A stretch of DNA of 64,000 nt from Bacteroidota bacterium (GTDB lineage: Bacteria; Bacteroidota; Bacteroidia; Chitinophagales; BACL12). Where the stretch lies: assembly GCA_029571985.1 (NCBI GenBank), contig JAKQVC010000064.1, forward strand, positions 1 through 64,000, in the 5' to 3' direction. Below the pieces are notes generated by a model. It had not been told where the DNA came from, searched no databases, and worked only from the letters and a program-made list of their open reading frames with translations. A program made the position numbers and the translations under genes. Below are positions 16,719-25,761 of this stretch, in pieces. Every line of letters starts with the position of its first letter. The first letter of the stretch is position 1.

Positions 16719-19700
16719 TTGTATTTTTACCAGAAATTGCCGCTTATCCGCCCGATTGTTCTCATACTGAGTTTTGTTTTTGTGTTTGTAGGCTCCGGCA
16801 GGTTGCATGCCCAGCAATCTAATGTGCGCATGCGTGTATTGGCGGTTACCTCAGATACCCTGAAGATAGATACACTCAGCATCGTACCCGGCAGTGTGGA
16901 AGTGGCCTTTGGCACCATACAGGGTACTGACACAACTTATGTCGACAAGGCAGAGGGTGATTATACATGTGTTCATTTTGCAAGCCTGATTATTTTGCAG
17001 CAACCTTTACCTGATTGTATTCGAATCAGATATACCGTATTCCCCTATGATTTAGCCAAACCATTTTATCGGTATGATGTAGCAGGTTACGACAGCACTT
17101 TTTTGCGGATGCAGCCTTACACGATACAAACCGGAACCAAGCAACCCTATTTGCAGGCAGACGGATTAGATTACAGCGGTAGTTTCGCAAGAGGTATTTC
17201 TTTTGGCAATAATCAGGATGTGGTTGTAAACAGCACCTTCAACGTACAAATGAATGGCAAGCTGCAAAATGATGTTCTTATCAATGCATCTATCACCGAT
17301 AATAATATTCCCCTACAACCGGATGGCAATACACAACAACTGCAGGAATTCGATAAAGTATTTATTACGTTATCAAAGGATCAGCATTCATTAACCATGG
17401 GTGATTATGAGCTTTTTGATCAGGGTGGATATTTCATGCAGTTTTATAAAAAAATGCAAGGCGCCAATTATAAAGGCACCTATAACCTGGATGATGGATC
17501 AAGTATTCAGGCACAATTAAGTGCTGCTGTGGCGAGAGGTATTCATGTGCGACAATCCATAGAAATTATTGAAGGGAATCAGGGTCCTTATAAATTAAAA
17601 GGCAATAATGGCGAAACTTTCATCATCATTCTAGCCGGCACTGAGCGCATATTTATGGACGGTGTGCAATTAGTCAGAGGTGCCGAACAGGACTATGTCA
17701 TTGATTATAATGCAGGTGAAATTACTTTTATGCCGCGTGTGCTGCTCACCAAAGACAAGCGTATTTATGTAGAATTTGAGTATGCCGAACGTCAATATTT
17801 CAGAACACAGGTATACCACAACAGTTTATATACAAGCGCTGACCAACACTGGCAATGGCGTTTGCAGGTATATTCAGAGCAGGACAGCAAAAACCAGCCA
17901 TTAGATCAAACAATCAGCGCTGCTGACAGAACTATTTTAACCGGTGCGGGAGATAGTACTAATGCCATTTTTGGAAGTGGTATTGATAGTATTGCCTTTG
18001 ATGCCGGTCGTGTATTATATAAAATGATTGACAGTCTGGGATTTGATTCTGTGTTTGTTTACAGCACAAATCCAGATAGTGCTTTTTACGCATTAACCTT
18101 TACCGAATTAGGTGCCCAGCAGGGTGATTATATTTTGCAGACCTCTACTACCAATGGACGCGTTTATAAATGGGTGGCACCGGTGGATGGCATACCGCAA
18201 GGAACCGCCAAACCTGTGAAAACACTTATCGCACCGCGCACTTCTCAAATGATTACAGCAGGAGGCACCTTTTCACCCGACGAACGCACACGCGTCTACA
18301 CCGAATTGGCACTCAGCAATTCCGACCTGAATACATTTTCCGAAACCGGTAATGCCAATAATAAAGGCATAGCTTCAAAAAGCGGTATTCAAAAAGAAAT
18401 TCTAAATACCGGGCAACATCGTGTTACCTTTTCGGGTGATTATGAATTTGCCGGTAAAACATTTACACCACTGGAGCGATTCAGGCCCGTGGAATTTAGC
18501 CGGTACTGGAATATATTAAATACTACACCTGCAAATGAACATTATGCGAATGCCGGACTTCAATATGCATTTGGCAACCATGTAAAAACCGGATTACAAA
18601 GTGCGGTGTTTATTCGGGAGCAATCCTATTCAGGATTTATGCAAACACTTACCGGCACATTACAATCAGACAAATGGAGCGGAGATGCCACGGGTAGTAT
18701 TTTACAAACCAACAGCGACACCATCAGCAGTGTATTTATCCGCCCTCGTGCCACTTTGTATAGAACGTTTCCAGCTTTCAATCACATACAAATTGGTGCC
18801 GGGTATGAAGGAGAACATAATTACATTTACGGTTCTGCAGATAGTTTAATCAGCAGCAGTTTTTATTTTGACCAGTATAAATCCTTTATAAAACTGCCAG
18901 ACAGTCTTGCACGCAGTATTGGAGGAGAATTTATTTATCGGATTGATAAAGTGCCTTATGCTGGCGCATTTGCCTTACAAACTGCTGCCTATACATATTC
19001 ACTGCAGGGGCACATGCGCAAAAAGGCAGCATCTCAATTATACTGGCAGGCGCATTACCGCATCTTGCAAATAGCCGATACGGCTTTAACAACACTGGAT
19101 CCGGAGCAAACCTTATTAGGCCGTGTACAACATATTGGCACGATAAAAAAAGGCTTACTGACTTCGGATGTATTATATGAAATAGGCACTGGTCGTGAGC
19201 AGCAAAGAAGTTATACTTATGTAGAAACAGAACCCGGAACCGGATTGTATACATGGAACGATTACAACGGAAATGGCGTACAGGAATTAGATGAATTTGA
19301 AATTGCCGTGTTTAGTGATCAGGCAAACTTCCTCCAGGTATTCGTTCCTACAGATACTTATATTCAAACGAATACTACCAATGTCAGTTACGCACTTGGC
19401 ATCAATCCAAAAATAATCTGGAATAATGCGAAAGGTCTAGAAGGATTTATTAGTCGATTTTCTGCCCAATCCAATTTACAATTAAACAGAAAGGTATTTG
19501 ATAATCAATCAATAGATGTATACAATCCTTTCACTTCAATTGCAGACAGTTTACTCGTAAGTACAGCCAGCTATTGGGTGAATACGTTGTATTTCAACAG
19601 AAGCTCGGCTGTGTTCGGATTTGACTATACCTATATCAGCAACTATACTAAACAGGTTATTACGGTTGGTCCGGAAAGGCGGGGAAAAACCGAGCATAAA

Positions 19701-20207
19701 ATAACCGTGCGTTACAGGCCGGCAAAAAGTATTACACTAAATGGCTCTATTTACAGCGGTAACAAACAATATGCGGCAGACGCATTTACCAGCAGAGGGT
19801 ATTTTATTCCCTATATCACTTACGAGCCAAAATTAACCTATAATTCATCCGGAAGTATTTTCAGGGGAAGCACCACATTTCAGTTCACAGAAGGAAGAAA
19901 TACGGAAGGAGGTGAGCTTGTAAATAGCACTTCCGGCACCTTAGACTTACGTTATAGTCTGGTTGGGAAAAGCACCGTTTTACTCAAATTCAGTTATGTA
20001 AAAATAGACTTCACGGGAGATGCAGATTCTCCGGTAGGTTATGCGATGCTGGAAGGATTGCAAAACGGTAATAATATTTTGTGGAGTTTAAATTACGACC
20101 GAAAATTATCGCAGGTAGTGCAATTAACGGCAGCGTATGAAGGCCGAAAAACAGGTGATAACCCGATAACCCATATCGGCAGGTTACAAATGCGGGCAGT
20201 GTTTTAA
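16719..20207 (+). CDS. Large outer-membrane barrel-like protein, unknown function
   Basis: 1162 aa. No ATG is available at the front: TTG at 16719 (or TTG at 16737) precedes a signal peptide ending GSGRLHAQ. The N-terminal region (about 150-360) has a recurrent Bacteroidota block: SYSGSFARGISFGNNQDVVVN (trimmed here), ASITDNNIPLQPDG, then VQLVRGAEQDYVIDYNAGEI. The rest is long alternating beta strands, including an EF-hand-like DYNGNGVQELDEFE near residue 850, and it ends in IGRLQMRAVF. It probably forms a large outer-membrane barrel with a periplasmic or surface domain. There are similarities in style to SprA but it is half the length. Function unknown. Confidence 0.82.
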   Translation: MYFYQKLPLIRPIVLILSFVFVFVGSGRLHAQQSNVRMRVLAVTSDTLKIDTLSIVPGSVEVAFGTIQGTDTTYVDKAEGDYTCVHFASLIILQQPLPDCIRIRYTVFPYDLAKPFYRYDVAGYDSTFLRMQPYTIQTGTKQPYLQADGLDYSGSFARGISFGNNQDVVVNSTFNVQMNGKLQNDVLINASITDNNIPLQPDGNTQQLQEFDKVFITLSKDQHSLTMGDYELFDQGGYFMQFYKKMQGANYKGTYNLDDGSSIQAQLSAAVARGIHVRQSIEIIEGNQGPYKLKGNNGETFIIILAGTERIFMDGVQLVRGAEQDYVIDYNAGEITFMPRVLLTKDKRIYVEFEYAERQYFRTQVYHNSLYTSADQHWQWRLQVYSEQDSKNQPLDQTISAADRTILTGAGDSTNAIFGSGIDSIAFDAGRVLYKMIDSLGFDSVFVYSTNPDSAFYALTFTELGAQQGDYILQTSTTNGRVYKWVAPVDGIPQGTAKPVKTLIAPRTSQMITAGGTFSPDERTRVYTELALSNSDLNTFSETGNANNKGIASKSGIQKEILNTGQHRVTFSGDYEFAGKTFTPLERFRPVEFSRYWNILNTTPANEHYANAGLQYAFGNHVKTGLQSAVFIREQSYSGFMQTLTGTLQSDKWSGDATGSILQTNSDTISSVFIRPRATLYRTFPAFNHIQIGAGYEGEHNYIYGSADSLISSSFYFDQYKSFIKLPDSLARSIGGEFIYRIDKVPYAGAFALQTAAYTYSLQGHMRKKAASQLYWQAHYRILQIADTALTTLDPEQTLLGRVQHIGTIKKGLLTSDVLYEIGTGREQQRSYTYVETEPGTGLYTWNDYNGNGVQELDEFEIAVFSDQANFLQVFVPTDTYIQTNTTNVSYALGINPKIIWNNAKGLEGFISRFSAQSNLQLNRKVFDNQSIDVYNPFTSIADSLLVSTASYWVNTLYFNRSSAVFGFDYTYISNYTKQVITVGPERRGKTEHKITVRYRPAKSITLNGSIYSGNKQYAADAFTSRGYFIPYITYEPKLTYNSSGSIFRGSTTFQFTEGRNTEGGELVNSTSGTLDLRYSLVGKSTVLLKFSYVKIDFTGDADSPVGYAMLEGLQNGNNILWSLNYDRKLSQVVQLTAAYEGRKTGDNPITHIGRLQMRAVF

Positions 20208-20270
20208 GCTTCAGGTGCATCCCGGATAAAACCTTCACATTTCTTTAACATCTATTTGTCAACCAGATTG

Positions 20271-20278
20271 TAGATTTG
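20271..20278 (+). promoter_or_regulatory. -7 box of the VOC gene
   Basis: TAGATTTG lies 15 nt before the ATG at 20294. It shows the start is at 20294 rather than the in-frame TTG at 20276, which would lie inside the promoter. Confidence 0.5.
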
Positions 20279-20293
20279 GTTAAATTCTACACA

Positions 20294-20677
20294 ATGGACA
20301 AACTTGCAAACTCAATTAACTGGTTCGAGATTTCTGTAGCAGATATTAAAAGAGCCAAAACTTTTTATGAAGCTATTTTCCAAATCACCATGGATGAGAT
20401 GGAAATGATGGGGAGTTATATGGCTTTCTTTCCATGGGAAAACGGCAGCGGAAAAGCGAACGGCGCTCTGGTGCAGGGAGAGATGCACAAACCAAGTGCC
20501 GATGGCGTGAAGTTGTATTTAAACGGAGATCCTGATTTAGCTGCAGTACTCGATCGTATTCCGTCAGCAGGAGGTCAAATCATCATGCCAAAAACATCTA
20601 TTGGGGAGGGTATGGGATTTATGGCCTTTTTCATTGACTCTGAAGGCAATGTGATGGGTTTGCATAGCAATGGGTAA
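20294..20677 (+). CDS. VOC (glyoxalase/bleomycin-resistance) family protein
   Basis: 127 aa. It opens MDKLANSINWFEISVADI, the common first strand of vicinal-oxygen-chelate proteins, then RAKTFYEAIF, YMAFFPWENG and GEGMGFMAFFIDSEGNVMGLHSN. The two-repeat beta-alpha-beta fold with a final Glu/His-rich strand is typical. Family members bind metal and act as lyases, dioxygenases or binding proteins. This subgroup (PF00903-like, often annotated only as VOC family) has no fixed reaction. Cytosolic. Confidence 0.92.
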   Translation: MDKLANSINWFEISVADIKRAKTFYEAIFQITMDEMEMMGSYMAFFPWENGSGKANGALVQGEMHKPSADGVKLYLNGDPDLAAVLDRIPSAGGQIIMPKTSIGEGMGFMAFFIDSEGNVMGLHSNG

Positions 20678-20708
20678 ACCCCTCTGAAAACATGTTACAG
20701 AGGATTAA

Positions 20709-20716
20709 TACCTTTG
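20709..20716 (+). promoter_or_regulatory. -7 box of the DUF2721 gene
   Basis: TACCTTTG lies 4 nt before the ATG at 20721, so the transcript would be leaderless or nearly so. Confidence 0.55.
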
Positions 20717-20720
20717 CAGC

Positions 20721-21158
20721 ATGGACATTACCATTAACACACCTGCCCTGTTATTTCCGGCTATCAGCTTAGTCATGCTTGCCTATACGAATCGGTTTAT
20801 GGCATTGAGTAGTGTTGTGCGTAAACTACATGATGAATACGAAGGTAACCATGCCAATAAAAATTTGCCGCAACAGATTCGCAATTTGCAGCATCGTATT
20901 AAGTTAGTACGCAGAATGCAGTTTTTTGGTGTTACCAGCTTTCTGGTAGCTTTAGTATCTATGTATTTAATTTACTCTGAATATATGCAGGCAGCACATA
21001 TTGCTTTCGCAACTGCAATTATTCTATTTGCTATTAGCTTGGTGCTTTCACTTATTGAAATTATGAAAAGCACTAATGCGCTGGAACTTGAGCTTTCTGA
21101 TATTGAAGAAGATGATCAGCAGGGCGGACTGGTTAATTACATTAAAAAACATCTGTGA
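20721..21158 (+). CDS. DUF2721 domain-containing membrane protein
   Basis: 145 aa. A first hydrophobic helix (NTPALLFPAISLVMLAYTNRF) is followed by a charged cytosolic region with LSSVVRKLHDEYE and QHRIKLVRRMQFF, then two helices (FLVALVSMYLIYSEYM, FATAIILFAISLVLSLIEIM) and an acidic tail (LELELSDIEEDD). The layout and the TNRFMALSSVVRKLH block match DUF2721. The function of this family is unknown. It is monocistronic. Confidence 0.9.
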   Translation: MDITINTPALLFPAISLVMLAYTNRFMALSSVVRKLHDEYEGNHANKNLPQQIRNLQHRIKLVRRMQFFGVTSFLVALVSMYLIYSEYMQAAHIAFATAIILFAISLVLSLIEIMKSTNALELELSDIEEDDQQGGLVNYIKKHL

Positions 21159-21200
21159 TTATTTGACACAACGGGTATCTAAACGCATGAAAGCGCCGTG

Positions 21201-21743
21201 TTATTCCTGCTCAGAGGCGACCGGCTGTTGGGCGGTATCATCCGATACATAAATATCCGTGTAGTTACCTTTATAGTCATACAATTGCTGATCGAGTTGA
21301 TAATTATTACTTAATTGCAGGGCTCCATTTTTATTTACAACACGCAACTGGTCTACGTCGCCGGAAAATTGCACCTGCGCATGTTCATCCATCAATATTT
21401 CCAGCTGTTCGCCATGTATATTGGTGCAAATAATGTATGCACCATATTCAGCATGAATTTTTCGTAAATCCGTACAAGTAATATATACATCCGTTTCCGG
21501 TGCAAATAATGCTTTTTTGATTTTAAGCCTTCTTCCATTACAAACCAACCTGATTGCATTCGGATTTCCGGAGGTAGTGATGGATTGTTCATTGCCAGTG
21601 GTTACAAATACACGCAATCCTTTATCAACGCGCAGGGCAGAAAAAGGATTGACAGATTCGACCTGAGACAATACAGGTTCAACGGTTTGTGCCGATAAAT
21701 ATCCGGCAAACAAGATGCAGCAAATGAGTAGACTGTATTTCAT
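21201..21743 (-). CDS. GIN-domain (DUF2807) secreted protein
   Basis: 180 aa from the ATG at 21743, which gives a signal peptide (MKYSLLICCILFAGYLSAQ). A longer frame to 21791 adds 16 residues that are not signal-like. The beta-helix-like GIN domain is visible as FSALRVDKGLRVFVTTGNE, then ITTSGNPNAIR, KIHAEYGAYIICTNI and VQFSGDVDQLRVVNKNGA. Such domains (putative auto-transporter adhesin head, DUF2807) bind or shape surface material in Bacteroidota; the ligand is unknown. It ends in a short acidic tail, VASEQE. Confidence 0.9.
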   Translation of the reverse strand: MKYSLLICCILFAGYLSAQTVEPVLSQVESVNPFSALRVDKGLRVFVTTGNEQSITTSGNPNAIRLVCNGRRLKIKKALFAPETDVYITCTDLRKIHAEYGAYIICTNIHGEQLEILMDEHAQVQFSGDVDQLRVVNKNGALQLSNNYQLDQQLYDYKGNYTDIYVSDDTAQQPVASEQE

Positions 21744-21855
21744 AACCTTGATTATGCGGATAAAACTATCTGCAAATACAAAGCCCGGCAACCCACCTTG
21801 AGCGAAGGCTCAGGTATTTTGCGTGAAATATCCGTTTAATTGTGTAAACTGAACC

Positions 21856-22236
21856 TTACTGCAGGTTCAAGGTATAAGTAAACCCATCTGCTTTTCTGAA
21901 CGTAATAACCGCTGCGGCCGGTGTTAATGAAAACACAAATGGCATCCCCAAGGTACAGTCGCCTGTACCCGGTGTGGTTGTTTTATACGTAAAGATTTGA
22001 CCGGTTGGATCAATACTTTCAACCTGGAGTGTGGCAGTGCATAACACATCAGTAAGCACGGCCTCCTGAAAACTGATACCAGTTTCAGAAACAACCGCTG
22101 TTATGGTGTACGTCTGTGCATTTGAGGCCAGGCCGCTATACACATAGGTTCCGGGTTCAATCGACTGCGCAGAAGCTGATTGCAGGGTTCCTAAAAACAA
22201 TGCAGCAGAAAGGAGTATAGTACACAGAAGTTTCAT
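21856..22236 (-). CDS. Small secreted protein, unknown function
   Basis: 126 aa with a signal peptide (MKLLCTILLSAALFLGTLQSASAQ). The mature part is about 100 residues of beta strands (IEPGTYVYSGLASNAQTYTIT, VLTDVLCTATLQVESIDPTG) with two Cys (in DVLCTAT and GDCTLG) that could form a disulfide. No family recognised. It lies between the GIN gene and mutS, both in minus or divergent orientation. The secreted location is inferred from the signal peptide. Confidence 0.75.
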   Translation of the reverse strand: MKLLCTILLSAALFLGTLQSASAQSIEPGTYVYSGLASNAQTYTITAVVSETGISFQEAVLTDVLCTATLQVESIDPTGQIFTYKTTTPGTGDCTLGMPFVFSLTPAAAVITFRKADGFTYTLNLQ

Positions 22237-22377
22237 AAGCGCTTATGGTTTTGGCATTCTAAAGATACTAACAAATACGCAAATACCATACCTAAAGGTT
22301 GGGTGCTATCGATTGTGGAAAAAAGGCAAAAAATGGGGAAAACCCGCGTGTTATAAGCACTGTAGGATGTTTGACCG

Positions 22378-22385
22378 TATATTTG
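22378..22385 (+). promoter_or_regulatory. -7 box of mutS
   Basis: TATATTTG lies 6 nt before the ATG at 22392. This supports that start over the in-frame upstream extension to 22299 and predicts a near-leaderless mRNA. Confidence 0.55.
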
Positions 22386-22391
22386 CGTGTT

Positions 22392-24995
22392 ATGAAAGCC
22401 GTGAAAGAAACACCCTTAATGGGGCAATATAACCGTATCAAATCAAAATATCCGGATGCGGTATTATTGTTTCGGGTGGGTGATTTTTACGAGACTTTCA
22501 GCCAGGATGCAGTCATCACCTCCAAAGTATTGGGCATTGTATTAACCAAACGTGCGAATGGTTCCGCTAGTCATATTGAGCTAGCCGGATTCCCATATCA
22601 TGCGCTGGATGCCTATTTGCCCAAACTAGTGCGGGCAGGTTATCGGGTTGCTATATGTGAGCAACTGGAAGACCCGAAAACGGTAAAGACAATTGTAAAA
22701 CGCGGGGTTACCGAACTGATTACACCCGGCGTGGCTACTAATGACAAAATGCTCGATACCAAGAGTAATAATTACCTGGCCAGCTACTACTCGGATGGCA
22801 AATTGGCCGGTATGAGTTTTTTAGATATCAGCACCGGTGAATTTTTTGTTGCTCAAGGTGGCCCTGACTATTTTGAAAAACTATTACATAGCTTGCAGCC
22901 GGCAGAAATTATTTTACCAAAACAACTGAACAAACAGTTTAAAGAACTGTACGGCAATAAATTTTATACCTATGCCTTAGATGACTGGGCGTATGGAGTT
23001 GATTACACCAAGGAAAAGTTACTGAATCATTTCGGCACGATTAATTTGAAAGGATTCGGAATTGAGGACATGCATTTAGCCATTATGGCTGCCGGGGCAA
23101 GTATTCATTATCTCGGTGATACAGAGCATAATAATATTGGTCATATTACAGGGATAAGCCGACTTGCAGAAGATCAATTTGTTTGGCTCGACAGGTTTAC
23201 TATTCGCAACCTTGAATTAATTCATGCCACTTCAGAAGAAGGCTCTTCACTATTTAAAGTAATAGATCACAGCATTACCCCGATGGGTACACGCCTGTTG
23301 AAAAAATATATTCTGATGCCTTTGAAAGACAAGCATCAGATTGAGCTCCGCCAGCAGGTGGTTGAGTATCTGCTGCAACATTCTGAAGCTGCGGATCACA
23401 TAGAGACAGCTTTGCGCACGATAGGCGACCTGGAGCGCATTGTGTCGAAGGTGTCACTGCAAAAGATAAATCCAAGAGAAGTATTACAACTCAACCGAGC
23501 GCTCCACGCTATTGTTCCACTCAAACAATTGCTGCTAGACACGCAACATGCGCCGCTGCAAAAACTTGGCGATCAGTTACATACCTGTGATTTAATTCGC
23601 CAGCGCATTGATGCCGCCATTGCTGAAGATGCACCTGCACAGGTGATTAAAGGGGGTGTAATTAAATCAGGTGTACATGCCGATTTAGATCAGTTACGTG
23701 CAATAGGCACTTCAGGCAAAGACTTTTTATTACAGTTACAGCAGGAAGAAATTATACGTACCGGCATTCCGAGTCTGAAAATCGGTTTTAATAATGTTTT
23801 TGGCTACTATCTGGAAGTTACCAATAAATATAAAGAAGTAGTTCCGGCCGATTGGATCAGAAAACAAACGCTGACAAATGGCGAGCGATTTATCACGCCT
23901 TTACTGAAAGAATACGAAGAAAAAATATTGGGGGCTGAGGAAAAAATACTGTCGTTAGAGCAACAATTATTTGACCAGCTTTTATCGGAGTTACAGGAAT
24001 ATGTAAAATCCATTCAGGCAAATGCACAGGTATGCGCACGTTTGGATGTGTTACTTAATTTTTCACGCGTAGCAACCGAATATCAATATGCAAAACCGGA
24101 AATCACAGAAGATACAGATTTACATATAACGGATGGCCGACACCCCGTAATTGAGCACCATTTACCGATTGGCGAGCACTACGTACCTAACTCCATCCAG
24201 TTAGATACAGATGATCAGCAGATTATCATTGTTACAGGGCCCAATATGGCCGGTAAATCTGCCTTGTTGCGACAAACCGCATTGATCACTTTAATGGCGC
24301 AAATGGGTTCATATGTTCCGGCGAAGGCTGCGCGTATCGGTATCGTTGATAAGATATTTACGCGCGTAGGTGCGAGCGATAATATCAGTTCAGGCGAATC
24401 CACCTTTATGGTAGAGATGAATGAAACAGCCAGTATCATGAATAATATTTCAAACAGAAGTTTGATTTTATTAGATGAAATTGGTCGTGGCACCTCTACC
24501 TATGATGGCATCAGTATTGCCTGGAGTTTATGTGAATTCCTGCACCAACATCCCACAGCGCGCGCAAAAACCTTGTTTGCCACACATTATCATGAACTCA
24601 TCGAGCTGGAGTCAAAGTTTGAGCGTATTCGCAATTACCATGTAAGCACCAAGGAAGCAGGTAACAAAGTTATCTTTCTGCGCACCCTGCAAAAAGGTGG
24701 AAGCAAGCATAGCTTTGGTATACATGTTGCCCGCATGGCAGGTATGCCCCCACAAATTGTTCAACGGGCAAATGAAATATTAAAGCAATTAGAGGAAAAA
24801 CACATTGGTGTTGATTTAAAAAATAAACTCAAGAAAATCCAGCAACAGCAATTTCAGCTCAACATGTTTAGCATGGATGATCCGCAACTCATCAAGGTAC
24901 GTGAAATTTTGGAGCATATTGATATTAACACCCTCTCCCCTATTGAGGCCCTGATGAAATTAAAAGAATTGCAGGATACAGTACAGCCGGAATAA
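22392..24995 (+). CDS. mutS: DNA mismatch repair protein MutS
   Basis: 867 aa, normal length. Domain I carries the mismatch-reading F-x-E motif (GDFYETF, F32 and E34). Connector, lever and clamp regions follow. The ATPase has the Walker A GPNMAGKS (616-623), the Walker B LLDEIGRGTS (D695, E696) and the FATHYHEL switch. It detects base mismatches and recruits MutL. The open frame extends upstream to 22299, but that part lacks MutS similarity and spans the promoter, so I start at 22392 (MKAVKETPLMGQYN). It is convergent with the DUF481 gene, with only 6 nt between stops. Confidence 0.98.
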   Translation: MKAVKETPLMGQYNRIKSKYPDAVLLFRVGDFYETFSQDAVITSKVLGIVLTKRANGSASHIELAGFPYHALDAYLPKLVRAGYRVAICEQLEDPKTVKTIVKRGVTELITPGVATNDKMLDTKSNNYLASYYSDGKLAGMSFLDISTGEFFVAQGGPDYFEKLLHSLQPAEIILPKQLNKQFKELYGNKFYTYALDDWAYGVDYTKEKLLNHFGTINLKGFGIEDMHLAIMAAGASIHYLGDTEHNNIGHITGISRLAEDQFVWLDRFTIRNLELIHATSEEGSSLFKVIDHSITPMGTRLLKKYILMPLKDKHQIELRQQVVEYLLQHSEAADHIETALRTIGDLERIVSKVSLQKINPREVLQLNRALHAIVPLKQLLLDTQHAPLQKLGDQLHTCDLIRQRIDAAIAEDAPAQVIKGGVIKSGVHADLDQLRAIGTSGKDFLLQLQQEEIIRTGIPSLKIGFNNVFGYYLEVTNKYKEVVPADWIRKQTLTNGERFITPLLKEYEEKILGAEEKILSLEQQLFDQLLSELQEYVKSIQANAQVCARLDVLLNFSRVATEYQYAKPEITEDTDLHITDGRHPVIEHHLPIGEHYVPNSIQLDTDDQQIIIVTGPNMAGKSALLRQTALITLMAQMGSYVPAKAARIGIVDKIFTRVGASDNISSGESTFMVEMNETASIMNNISNRSLILLDEIGRGTSTYDGISIAWSLCEFLHQHPTARAKTLFATHYHELIELESKFERIRNYHVSTKEAGNKVIFLRTLQKGGSKHSFGIHVARMAGMPPQIVQRANEILKQLEEKHIGVDLKNKLKKIQQQQFQLNMFSMDDPQLIKVREILEHIDINTLSPIEALMKLKELQDTVQPE

Positions 24996-25001
24996 CCGCT
25001 A

Positions 25002-25757
25002 TTAAAAATCTAGTCCTAACCCGCCGGTAAACTCATATATCGTATTTACCACACCTGTAGCCGGTCTGGAATCATCCAACATGTTATAGTTGAGTTTCAT
25101 GTACAGCTTTTTCGTGATATACGACTTAACATCCAGCGTCGTACTAATCCGGCGATCATTGAAATCGGTTAGCAGTGGCTGATAGTAAGTGGTACTGACG
25201 ATAGACACTTTGTCATTGGGCGTGAGTGTAAATGAAATATAACTGCTCAATCGATTATTGTGTTGTTCCTCTAATTCGCCCGGGTTAGATTCCAATTCGT
25301 ACATATATAAGGCAGCCACATACAATCTGAAAGTATCTGTGCCAACCAATTTAAACCTTGGGCCTGTGCCTGCAAGAAATCGGTAGTCAATAGCCAGCGG
25401 TTCATTATATTGACCCTGAACAAATCCTTCCCATACAAATTTGTCGCGTATCTTGTAATTATACCGGATGTGCTGGAAGCCGCTATTCACAAAATGTTCG
25501 GATTCATTTACCTGAACTGTAGCCACATCTGTGAGCAGCAGCAATAAGCTCTTTTTTGTTTTGTATTGAATATGCAAATCCGTTTGCAATGAAACGAGCA
25601 TATCATTGTTTTTGTTGGCATAAAATGAGAGCTCACCACTTCCCGACCAGCCTGTGGTATCCGTTTTAATACGTTTATCTTCAATATTAATAACCTGAGC
25701 CTGCGTGTTTTCATGCAGGAGTATACAACATAGAAAAAGGGTAATTGCAATACGCAT
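25002..25757 (-). CDS. DUF481 family outer-membrane protein
   Basis: 251 aa with a signal peptide (MRIAITLFLCCILLHENTQAQ). The mature part shows the DUF481 pattern: GWSGSGELSFYANKNN, FVNSGFQHIRYNYKI, FVWEGFVQGQYNEP and RFLAGTGPRFKLV, ending in EFTGGLGLDF with a terminal Phe. This family forms salt-stress-induced outer-membrane barrels (YdiY-like), with unknown ligands. It begins 4 nt after the stop of the BNR protein in the same direction and is therefore likely its operon partner. Confidence 0.88.
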   Translation of the reverse strand: MRIAITLFLCCILLHENTQAQVINIEDKRIKTDTTGWSGSGELSFYANKNNDMLVSLQTDLHIQYKTKKSLLLLLTDVATVQVNESEHFVNSGFQHIRYNYKIRDKFVWEGFVQGQYNEPLAIDYRFLAGTGPRFKLVGTDTFRLYVAALYMYELESNPGELEEQHNNRLSSYISFTLTPNDKVSIVSTTYYQPLLTDFNDRRISTTLDVKSYITKKLYMKLNYNMLDDSRPATGVVNTIYEFTGGLGLDF

Positions 25758-25761
25758 AGGA

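Noticed and set aside
22299-22391. N-terminal extension of MutS
   Set aside because: The added residues lack MutS similarity and include the -7 box at 22378-22385.
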